From Oscillospiraceae bacterium (GTDB taxonomy: Bacteria > Bacillota > Clostridia > Oscillospirales > Acutalibacteraceae), in NCBI GenBank assembly GCA_029013165.1, contig JAQXMV010000209.1:1-6705 (forward strand): a DNA stretch of 6,705 bases, in the 5' to 3' direction. The notes below the pieces were generated by a model. That model was not told where the DNA came from. It did not search any database and worked only from the letters and a program-made list of their open reading frames with translations. Made by a program: the position numbers and the translations under genes. This document shows, piece by piece, positions 1 to 4,836 of this stretch (positions are counted from its first letter, which is position 1; each line of letters opens with the position of its first letter).

Positions 1-1228
1 CAAGACCTGTGATGGTTGCACCGGTTCCCGTGACGCTTGCTTTCAGTTTATATTTCTTTGTCGATGTGTTATAAAGGAAAACATAGTAACCGTTGGCGTT
101 TTCGGCCTTTTGCCAGCTCAGGCTCACGGAATTATTGGTGGAGGTGCCTTTGAGTGACGACACAAGACCGGGAGAGAGGGTGGAGGCTTTCACTGTGGGC
201 GAAGCCGAGGAAAAGTAATATTTTCCCGAAACCTTGGTATAGGCGTGAATTTTATAGCTTGCCGTTGAACCGACGGCCTGAGAAGTGATTTTATAGGTCA
301 GCCCGGTGGTGGTTCCCAGCGCCTGCCATGCTTTTTTTGCTTTGTCGTAGCGATAAATCTTGTACCCTGCGGCGCCGACGGCCTTTTTCCATGTCAGGGT
401 GTAGCCCGATACGGTTCTGCCGGTGACGGAGATTCCGCTGACCTTTTGAGGTACGACGGTTACGGTACAGACGGCTTTTTTGCCGCTGCCGTCGGCGGCT
501 GCGGCGGTGACTGTGTAGGTTCCGCAGCTGACGGCCTTGACAGTGCCGCCGGCGGAGACAGTGAGCGCTTTGGCGTCACTGGATGAAAATGTGACCTTGT
601 TTATGTAAAGTGGAGCAGGCGATAAAGTGGCTTTCAGAACGAAGCTGTCACCGACGGCCAGTTGAACGGCCGTTTTACTCAGGGTGACGGCGGTGGCATA
701 TCGGTAGGCTAACTTGACATTGGAAAGTGTCTTGATGTGGCTTTCTCCGTAGCTGCCTTTGATGACATAGGCCGTGAGGGAATCGCAGCCCTTAAAGGCG
801 TTATTGCCGATGGATTTGACGGAAGCGGGAATGAACGCACTTTTTAGACTTTTGCAGTACCAGAAAGCCCCTTCGCCGATGGAGGTCACCTTGGAGGGGA
901 TGACGATTTTCGTCAGAGACGAACACTCATTGAAAGCGGCGTATTCAATTTTGGTGATGGTCGACGGCAGAGAAACCGCCGTCATAGCTGTCTTTTTCCA
1001 GAAAGCCTCGGCGCCAATGACCGTCACCGTTGCCTTGTTTACCTTTGAGGGCACTGTGACCGAAGAAGCGTTGCCGGTGTATTCTTTGAGCGTGGCAGTG
1101 CTGCCGCTGACATCAAAGATGAAGTCTCCGCTTTTCACCGTGGCGGCCCCTGCGTTCATGAGCATCAGGGCACAAAGAACGGCACAGCTGATGAAAAAGA
1201 TCGTTGATCGGAAAAGACTTTTTTTCAT
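1..1228 (-). CDS. Secreted BspA-type LRR / Ig-like / fibronectin III surface protein, C-terminus outside the window
   Basis: This gene runs off the left edge; 409 codons are visible, starting at the ATG at 1228 behind a GGAGGA ribosome site (1239-1244, 10 nt spacing). Residues 1-28 form a signal peptide: MKKSLFRS, then a hydrophobic core, ending NAGA-A. Residues about 70-160 hold BspA/LRR_5-type repeats. Three consecutive 23-residue units start at 87, 110 and 133, each following (L/I)P-x-x-(I/V)-x-x-I-x-x-x-A-F-x-x-C-x-S-L, with a partial unit before them and a cap ending near 175. Residues about 180-259 resemble a bacterial Ig-like (Big_2) domain (SKTAVQLAVGDSF ... CTVTVVP). Residues about 261-350 and 353 to the edge look like two fibronectin III-like modules (YTLTWKKAVGAAGYKIYR; VSLSWQKAENANGYYVF). 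Such proteins are exported and usually bind other proteins, glycans or host surfaces; the ligand cannot be told. No anchor (LPXTG, SLH or dockerin) is visible, but one could lie in the missing C-terminus. Confidence 0.88.
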   Translation of the reverse strand, partial: MKKSLFRSTIFFISCAVLCALMLMNAGAATVKSGDFIFDVSGSTATLKEYTGNASSVTVPSKVNKATVTVIGAEAFWKKTAMTAVSLPSTITKIEYAAFNECSSLTKIVIPSKVTSIGEGAFWYCKSLKSAFIPASVKSIGNNAFKGCDSLTAYVIKGSYGESHIKTLSNVKLAYRYATAVTLSKTAVQLAVGDSFVLKATLSPAPLYINKVTFSSSDAKALTVSAGGTVKAVSCGTYTVTAAAADGSGKKAVCTVTVVPQKVSGISVTGRTVSGYTLTWKKAVGAAGYKIYRYDKAKKAWQALGTTTGLTYKITSQAVGSTASYKIHAYTKVSGKYYFSSASPTVKASTLSPGLVSSLKGTSTNNSVSLSWQKAENANGYYVFLYNTSTKKYKLKASVTGTGATITGL

Positions 1229-1277
1229 GATAATTCTATCCTCCGCGAGAATTGATGTGTGAATGGTCATATCTTGT

Positions 1278-1306
1278 ATTTTATCATAATGAGCAGGAAA
1301 ATTCAA
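1278..1306 (-). promoter_or_regulatory. Sigma-A promoter of the surface-protein gene
   Basis: Read on the minus strand, TTGAAT (-35, 1306-1301) and TAAAAT (-10, 1283-1278) are separated by exactly 17 nt, and the -10 is preceded by TGA, which makes it an extended -10. Transcription would start near 1271, giving a leader of about 40 nt. Together with the terminator after rpsT, this suggests the surface protein is transcribed separately from rpsT. Confidence 0.72.
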
Positions 1307-1350
1307 TTCTTTCTATAAAAAGAATTAAATAATATGCCTTTATTGATTCA

Positions 1351-1375
1351 GAAAAACCGCCAAACCTTTGCCGGT
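1351..1375 (-). terminator. Imperfect dyad with T-run, possible second terminator or operator
   Basis: On the minus strand, ACCGGCAA-AGGT-TTGGCGGT (1375-1356) folds with seven of eight pairs and one G-G mismatch, and runs straight into TTTTT (1356-1352). It lies between the strong rpsT terminator and the surface-gene promoter. It could act as a back-up terminator for rpsT, or the DNA dyad could be a repressor site about 50 bp upstream of the -35. Neither role is established. Confidence 0.3.
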
Positions 1376-1450
1376 CTATCCATTATGTATTATCTCAGTC
1401 AGATGTGATAAAAATATGTAAAGTTTATAAATTATTATCGGATTTCAGGT

Positions 1451-1480
1451 GAAAGAAAAAGAGACGGGTTTTCCCGCCTC
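1451..1480 (-). terminator. Intrinsic terminator of rpsT
   Basis: On the minus strand an 8-bp stem GAGGCGGG / CCCGTCTC (one G-U pair) with an AAAA loop (1480-1461) is followed by TTTTTCTTTC (1460-1451). It lies 24 nt beyond the rpsT stop codon and fits a standard Rho-independent terminator. Confidence 0.88.
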
Positions 1481-1504
1481 AATCATTCTTAGGATCGTAA
1501 CTTC

Positions 1505-1765
1505 TTATTTGGAAGCGTTGAGCCTTGATACGATAGCTGACTTCTTTCTTGCAGCGTTGTTCTTGTGAAGAAGACCCTTCGCAACGGCCTGATCAATCTT
1601 CTTGACGGCGAGCTTAACAGCTTCTTCCTTGTTGTCTGCGTTGGCTTCGATAGCAGCGTTGGCTTTCTTAAGAACGGTCTTAAGAGCTGAATTGGCGGAC
1701 TTGTTGCGAGCCTGCTTTGTGGCGTTAACAAGAACGCGCTTTTTTGCTGATTTAATGTTCGGCAT
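1505..1765 (-). CDS. rpsT: 30S ribosomal protein S20
   Basis: The 86-residue lysine- and alanine-rich protein starts MPNIKSAKKRVLVNATKQ and ends SRLNASK, the typical length and sequence of bacterial S20 (bS20). S20 binds 16S rRNA early in 30S assembly. The protein is almost wholly helical, with repeated A/K/N heptad-like stretches, and HKNNAARKKSAI near the C-terminus is the conserved S20 tail. The ATG at 1765 follows a strong GAGGAGGTG ribosome site within 1771-1780. The gene stands alone between its own promoter and terminator, and is divergent from gpr, an order known in Bacillus and other Firmicutes. The short leader can form a TTTGC-ATGAC-GCAAA hairpin (1799-1785) just before the ribosome site. 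E. coli S20 represses its own translation, but whether this hairpin takes part in anything similar is unknown. A longer overlapping frame on the same strand (1489-1803) is a shadow. Confidence 0.97.
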   Translation of the reverse strand: MPNIKSAKKRVLVNATKQARNKSANSALKTVLKKANAAIEANADNKEEAVKLAVKKIDQAVAKGLLHKNNAARKKSAIVSRLNASK

Positions 1766-1803
1766 AATTTACACCTCCTCTTGATTTGCGTCATGCAAAA
1801 CAC

Positions 1804-1832
1804 ATCATATCACTTTTTAAACTAAAATGCAA
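1804..1832 (-). promoter_or_regulatory. Main sigma-A promoter of rpsT
   Basis: On the minus strand TTGCAT (1832-1827), a 17-nt spacer and TATGAT (1809-1804) with an upstream TGA extended -10 element form a strong housekeeping promoter. The start would be near 1797, leaving a leader of about 30 nt before the rpsT ATG. Confidence 0.75.
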
Positions 1833-1874
1833 GAGTTTTTGCAATTTTGGATATAGTTTTTTGAAAGCGGTAAC

Positions 1875-1903
1875 AATATACTATATATCAGAAAACATTT
1901 CAA
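1875..1903 (-). promoter_or_regulatory. Possible second, upstream rpsT promoter
   Basis: On the minus strand TTGAAA (1903-1898), a 17-nt spacer and TATATT (1880-1875) also match sigma-A. It points toward rpsT and lies inside the gpr 5' untranslated region, its -35 touching the gpr ribosome site on the other strand. AT-rich DNA gives such matches by chance, so this is tentative. Confidence 0.38.
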
Positions 1904-1907
1904 GGGG
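1902..1907 (+). promoter_or_regulatory. Ribosome binding site of gpr, unusually far from the start
   Basis: AAGGGG is the only purine-rich site before gpr and lies 14 nt from the ATG at 1922, separated by a run of A. No ATG, GTG or TTG in the gpr frame occurs between the upstream stop at 1871 and 1922, so the start is not in doubt despite the spacing. Translation may be weak. Confidence 0.5.
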
Positions 1908-1921
1908 TTAGACAGAAAAAA

Positions 1922-2806
1922 ATGAATTTTCGCACAGATCTTGCCATAGAAAGAAAGGAATATAACGAAAAAGAAAAACTTGACGGCGTCATTTCCTGCT
2001 GTGAGGAAAGGGACGGTATCAAAATCACGAGAATCGAGATTATCGACGAAAGGGGAGAACGCCTGCTTTCCAAGCCCTGCGGACGGTATATTACCATTGA
2101 GGCGCCTCCTTTCATTCGGGACGCGGGACTTTTTTCCTCTGCGATGACGGTTTTCAGCGACGAACTGAAATCTCTGCTGCCGGAAAAGGGCAGCGTCCTC
2201 GTGGCCGGTCTCGGCAACGAGGACATAACCGCTGATGCGCTGGGTCCGAAATGTCTGAATCTTCTTCTGGCCACCCGTCATATCAGCCGCGAACTGCGGG
2301 AAAGTCTCGGGTTGGGTGAACTTCGCAGTGTGGCCGGCATCGTACCCGGTGTGCTGGGCAAAACGGGAATAGAAACCTCGGAAATTATTTTCGGCGTTGT
2401 CAGGCGGATCAAGCCCTCCTGTGTCATCGCCGTGGACGCTCTCGCCGCCCGAAAAACCCAGCGTCTGGGAACCACCATTCAGATGGCGGACACGGGCATT
2501 TCTCCCGGCTCCGGTGTGGGCAATTCCCGGAGCCGGATCGGCCGGGAAACCCTGGGTGTGCCGGTTATCGCCGTGGGTGTGCCGACGGTTGTTGATGCGG
2601 TGACCATGACCGCGGATATTCTCGAGCAGTCCGGCGCCGGTGAGGGTGATTTTTCCGAGAAGCTGAAAAGTCAGGAGGGTATGCTCGTCACGCCGAAAGA
2701 AATCGACGCCATCATTGACCGGGCCGCCAGACTGATCGCCCTGGGGATCAATACGGCTTTGCAGCCGGAGCTGTCGGCCGGTGAGATTTTGTCCATCGTG
2801 AGCTAA
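1922..2806 (+). CDS. gpr: Spore germination protease GPR (peptidase family A25)
   Basis: GPR degrades the small acid-soluble proteins (SASPs) that coat spore DNA, releasing amino acids in the first minutes of germination. It is made as an inactive zymogen in the forespore and processes itself. The 294-residue protein has the family hallmarks: RTDLAIE at 4-10, YITIEAP at 56-62, AGLGNEDITADALGPK at 95-110, VPGVLGKTGIET at 141-152, AVDALAAR at 170-177 and the long block TIQMADTGISPGSGVGNSR at 185-203. Asp105 and Asp172 correspond to the aspartates considered catalytic in the Bacillus enzyme (D127 and D193 there, from memory). The N-terminus is very short: only three residues precede RTDLA, whereas Bacillus zymogens carry a propeptide of about 15-16 residues. 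The total length is below the about 370 residues of Bacillus. The gene heads a plus-strand group with spoIIP, divergent from rpsT. A sigma-G-like -10 (TATACTA, 1877-1883) has no convincing -35. Confidence 0.95.
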   Translation: MNFRTDLAIERKEYNEKEKLDGVISCCEERDGIKITRIEIIDERGERLLSKPCGRYITIEAPPFIRDAGLFSSAMTVFSDELKSLLPEKGSVLVAGLGNEDITADALGPKCLNLLLATRHISRELRESLGLGELRSVAGIVPGVLGKTGIETSEIIFGVVRRIKPSCVIAVDALAARKTQRLGTTIQMADTGISPGSGVGNSRSRIGRETLGVPVIAVGVPTVVDAVTMTADILEQSGAGEGDFSEKLKSQEGMLVTPKEIDAIIDRAARLIALGINTALQPELSAGEILSIVS

Positions 2807-2917
2807 GGAACCTCTGAATTAATCACAGCATAGGCTTTGATGCACGGCAGCTTGCACATTTTCCTTAATAATTTCTCTCCGGAGCGAATAGTTATATAAA
2901 GAGATATTTGCAATCAC

Positions 2918-2923
2918 GGAGGA
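2918..2923 (+). promoter_or_regulatory. Ribosome binding site of spoIIP, long spacing
   Basis: GGAGGA is an excellent anti-16S match but lies 13 nt before the ATG at 2937. No alternative in-frame start lies nearer to it, so this ATG is kept. The 130-nt gap after gpr contains no convincing terminator, so the two genes may be cotranscribed; a separate sporulation promoter here could not be defined. Confidence 0.6.
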
Positions 2924-2936
2924 CGAAAAGCCGACT

Positions 2937-4103
2937 ATGGACAGCCAACACAAAAAAATACAAAAGACAGCGATCTATATAATTTCAGCCTGTGCCTTTC
3001 TGGCCATAGGACTCTCCGCAGGCTCTTTTCTGCCGGATCTGGGATACGGTCTTGCTCTCTACAGTGCCAAGACCTTTCTGCCGCTTCAGGGGCTGACGGT
3101 TTCTGCCGGCGAAGAGACAGATTTATCTGCCGCCGTCACCCTTGACACGACAGCGGCGACACCGCAGACAACTGTCCGTGAGAGCACAACCGAAGAGAAA
3201 AAAGACGCTGAGGTCGCAGCACTTCAGAAAGATTTTACCGCTACGCCCGAGGATATACAGGCAGTGATTGCCGAAAGAATGAAAACCGCCGCCTCCGACA
3301 AAAAGGACGGAAGTATTACCGAAAAGCAGTATAAAAATGACGGTGTTACGGATTCTTATCAGAATGTACGGGTCAAAAACTTAAACGAGACAAAAATTAA
3401 TATTGAAAGCATTCTGAAAGAAAAAGCCGATCTGAGCGTGGAGGCGAAAAAGCCAAGCGTGCTGATCTTTCACACACACACGACGGAGACCTACCAGATT
3501 CTTGACCGGGGCTTTTATGAAACGGGATTTCTCACACGCAGCAAAAATCTCGGCGTGAATATGGTCAGGGTGGGGGACGAAATATGCAGTGAGCTGGAAA
3601 AGGCCGGCTACAGCGTCATTCATGACCGGGAAATCCACGACACCAAATATAACGGCTCCTACAGCCACTCCCGTGCCAGCGTTGAAAAATACCTGAAAAA
3701 ATACCCGTCCATTCAGGTGGTGCTGGATATTCACCGGGACGCTATTCAGCTCAATAACGGCACGAAGATCAAGCCTACGGCTGTCATTCAAGGGAAGAAA
3801 GCGGCTCAGATCATGATCATCAGCGGCTGTCAGGAAAAAGGCAACGCCGTGGAGGGTTTCCCTGACTGGCGGTATAATCTGATCTTTGCTCTCAAACTGC
3901 AAAAAGCACTGGAGGATACCTTTCCTGGCATTACGCGGCCTTTGTTTTTTGCTCCGCGAAAATACAACATGAACCTGACCCATTGCTCCTTGCTCGTTGA
4001 GGTAGGCTCCGATTCCAATACTCTGGAAGAGGCCGTATACTCGGGCAAGTGTCTGGGTGTGGCTCTGAGCCAAATACTGAAAGAATATGAGGAATCCACA
4101 TGA
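2937..4103 (+). CDS. spoIIP: Stage II sporulation protein P, engulfment cell-wall hydrolase
   Basis: SpoIIP is the peptidoglycan amidase/endopeptidase of the SpoIID-SpoIIM-SpoIIP complex, which thins septal peptidoglycan and drives the mother-cell membrane around the forespore. The 388 residues are close to the 401 of B. subtilis. Residues about 11-32 form one membrane anchor after a lysine-containing cytoplasmic start. Residues about 55-170 are a Thr/Glu/Lys-rich, low-complexity linker outside the membrane. The SpoIIP catalytic domain spans about 172-383, with VLIFHTHTTETY at 175-186 (His179, His181 and Glu184 as likely metal or catalytic ligands), NGSYSHSR at 239-246, VLDIHRDA at 262-269, and YNMNLTHCSLLVEVGSDSNT at 343-362 with Glu355. 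All blocks typical of the family are present and unbroken, so the enzyme should be active. The gene follows gpr, as in Bacillus, and its stop codon overlaps the next start. Confidence 0.95.
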   Translation: MDSQHKKIQKTAIYIISACAFLAIGLSAGSFLPDLGYGLALYSAKTFLPLQGLTVSAGEETDLSAAVTLDTTAATPQTTVRESTTEEKKDAEVAALQKDFTATPEDIQAVIAERMKTAASDKKDGSITEKQYKNDGVTDSYQNVRVKNLNETKINIESILKEKADLSVEAKKPSVLIFHTHTTETYQILDRGFYETGFLTRSKNLGVNMVRVGDEICSELEKAGYSVIHDREIHDTKYNGSYSHSRASVEKYLKKYPSIQVVLDIHRDAIQLNNGTKIKPTAVIQGKKAAQIMIISGCQEKGNAVEGFPDWRYNLIFALKLQKALEDTFPGITRPLFFAPRKYNMNLTHCSLLVEVGSDSNTLEEAVYSGKCLGVALSQILKEYEEST

Positions 4104-4417
4104 ACAACGAGATGAAAAGAATACTGAGCTCCTTTTTTATGACGGCGGTGATCATTTCCTGTCTCTCCTTTGTCTGCGTGGGCGCCGTCACGGCCCGTCA
4201 GCGCAGTGAATATAACACCTACTGCAGGGAATATGCGGTGCTGGCCCTGAAAAGTCAGGGAGAAAAGCTGAGTGTCAGCCTCGATGAGAAAAAACTGGAC
4301 TTCGATCTTTCCCGGCTGAAGCTGCCGCAGGAATACCGGGGCTATATCTATGTGACGCCCCTGGCCGGTCTGGCGCTTTTCTGTGAGAGTGTGAAAGAAA
4401 TTTTGACAGGCGGATAA
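4100..4417 (+). CDS. Small membrane-anchored protein of unknown function, coupled to spoIIP
   Basis: I do not recognise this 105-residue protein. Its ATG overlaps the spoIIP stop (ATGA, 4100-4103), and a GAGGA site (4089-4093) lies 6 nt upstream, so it is very likely translated together with spoIIP. An internal Met at residue 5 is a less likely start. Residues about 9-32 are a strong membrane segment (SSFFMTAVIISCLSFVCVGA) preceded by one Lys-Arg pair, which suggests an outward-facing domain of about 70 residues. That part is charged (EKLSVSLDEKKLDFDLSRLK at 55-74), followed by a Tyr-rich stretch YRGYIYVTP (79-87) and a second, weaker hydrophobic patch around 82-95. Three Cys (21, 26, 42) lie in or near the membrane. 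In Bacillus the gene after spoIIP is yqxA, also small with one membrane segment, but I cannot show homology; the match is one of position only. A role near SpoIIP in engulfment is inferred from context alone. Confidence 0.8.
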   Translation: MNNEMKRILSSFFMTAVIISCLSFVCVGAVTARQRSEYNTYCREYAVLALKSQGEKLSVSLDEKKLDFDLSRLKLPQEYRGYIYVTPLAGLALFCESVKEILTGG

Positions 4418-4471
4418 AAGAGCAGAGCAAGAAATTTGCCGATGAGGGACGAAAAAAATGTGTCCCAGCTA

Positions 4472-4500
4472 TTGACATTGACGGCAATCAGTGATAGAAT
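4472..4500 (+). promoter_or_regulatory. Strong sigma-A promoter of the dapAB leader
   Basis: A consensus TTGACA (4472-4477), a 17-nt spacer and TAGAAT (4495-4500), with TGA before the -10, make this the best promoter in the window. Transcription would start near 4507, about 10 nt before the lysine aptamer and 330 nt before dapA. It gives dapAB a start independent of the sporulation genes upstream. Confidence 0.88.
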
Positions 4501-4516
4501 GTGAAAAATTAAATAT

Positions 4517-4689
4517 TTCGGATAGAGGCGCGGTTTATCATCATTAGTCTGTGCGTAAAAGGCGGCTGAGGCAGAGTTGCTGTGCAGATGAAAGGGAAAA
4601 TCGCCGAAGGTGCCATGCCAAAGGCATACTGGGCGGAGAGGTTAATACCTGTCCGACTGTCGCAGATTTCTGCGGAGTGCTATCGGGAA
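4517..4689 (+). promoter_or_regulatory. Lysine riboswitch (L box) aptamer
   Basis: The leader shows conserved lysine aptamer parts in order: AGAGGCGC (4524-4531) after the 5' P1 strand; a long P2/P3 arm closing at GATGAAAGGG; the core ATCGCCGAAGG (4600-4610); the P4 hairpin ATGCC-AAA-GGCAT; ACTGGGC; a hairpin AGGT-TAAT-ACCT; the conserved CCGACTGTC (4653-4661); and a last hairpin CGCAG-ATTT-CTGCG. P1 closes through GATAG (4521-4525) with CTATC (4680-4684), plus weaker pairs outside. Lysine binding should stabilise P1 and lead to termination before dapA. The position ahead of the first lysine-pathway genes fits. Small open frames across this leader are shadows of the RNA. Confidence 0.95.
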
Positions 4690-4747
4690 AATCACTGCTG
4701 CCCGTCGGAGCCATACAGACGGGGGAGCGTGTACCGCAACACTCGAT
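4682..4747 (+). promoter_or_regulatory. Antiterminator of the lysine riboswitch
   Basis: ATCGGG at 4682-4687, of which the first three bases also belong to the 3' P1 strand, can pair with CTCGAT at 4742-4747 (six pairs, one G-U). The same CTCGAT is the 5' arm of the terminator. Between them a separate hairpin CCCGTC (4701-4706) / GACGGG (4718-4723) would bring the strands together. Without lysine this alternative should form and let transcription continue. It is deduced from pairing only. Confidence 0.7.
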
Positions 4748-4769
4748 GCAGAATCGGGTGTATTTTTTT
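4739..4769 (+). terminator. Lysine-dependent intrinsic terminator before dapA
   Basis: A 9-bp stem ACACTCGAT (4739-4747) / ATCGGGTGT (4753-4761), with one G-U pair and a GCAGA loop, is followed by A and seven T (4763-4769). It ends 67 nt before the dapA ATG and forms the OFF state of the riboswitch. Confidence 0.92.
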
Positions 4770-4818
4770 GCCGGTATCTCATTACCGTTATCCCAAAACC
4801 GATCCGGAAAACAAGAAC

Positions 4819-4825
4819 AAAGGAG
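4819..4825 (+). promoter_or_regulatory. Ribosome binding site deciding the dapA start
   Basis: AAAGGAG lies 11 nt before ATG 4837 and 5 nt before an in-frame TTG at 4831. The ATG gives the family-typical N-terminus MERKPIFTGA, so it is preferred; starting at TTG would add only two residues. Confidence 0.65.
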
Positions 4826-4836
4826 TTTGATTGATC

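Noticed and set aside
774..1262. Plus-strand open frame of 162 codons
   Set aside because: It is antisense to the surface-protein gene, which has a signal peptide, repeats and a ribosome site; the translation here shows no domain and has no ribosome site.
1489..1803. Minus-strand frame of 104 codons overlapping rpsT
   Set aside because: It is a +1 shadow of rpsT, rich in Arg/Ser/Leu with no family resemblance; rpsT itself is unmistakable.
1849..1877. Sigma-E-like element GGATATA-N14-GTAACAAT before gpr
   Set aside because: Both halves match only partly, and gpr is a forespore gene normally under sigma-F/G.
1817..2281. Minus-strand frames opposite the start of gpr
   Set aside because: They are antisense to a clear GPR sequence, and no ribosome site or recognised motif supports them.
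2808..2836. Sigma-E-like -10 CATAGGCT after gpr
   Set aside because: The -10 is fair (six of eight), but the matching -35 position reads GAACCTC and does not fit.
2886..2914. Sigma-E-like promoter GAATAGT-N14-TTTGCAAT before spoIIP
   Set aside because: The -10 half matches poorly, and the start point would fall inside the spoIIP ribosome site, leaving no leader.
2807..2936. Possible insertion-sequence end (GGAACCTCTGAATTAATC) after gpr
   Set aside because: It only faintly recalls transposon termini; no inverted copy, target duplication or transposase is present in the window.
3381..4073. Minus-strand frame of 230 codons opposite spoIIP
   Set aside because: It mirrors the codon pattern of spoIIP; no motif or start signal is seen.
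4446..4466. GGGAC / GTCCC hairpin after the small gene, as a terminator of the spoIIP group
   Set aside because: It has only five pairs around an 11-nt A-rich loop and no T-run after it; too weak.
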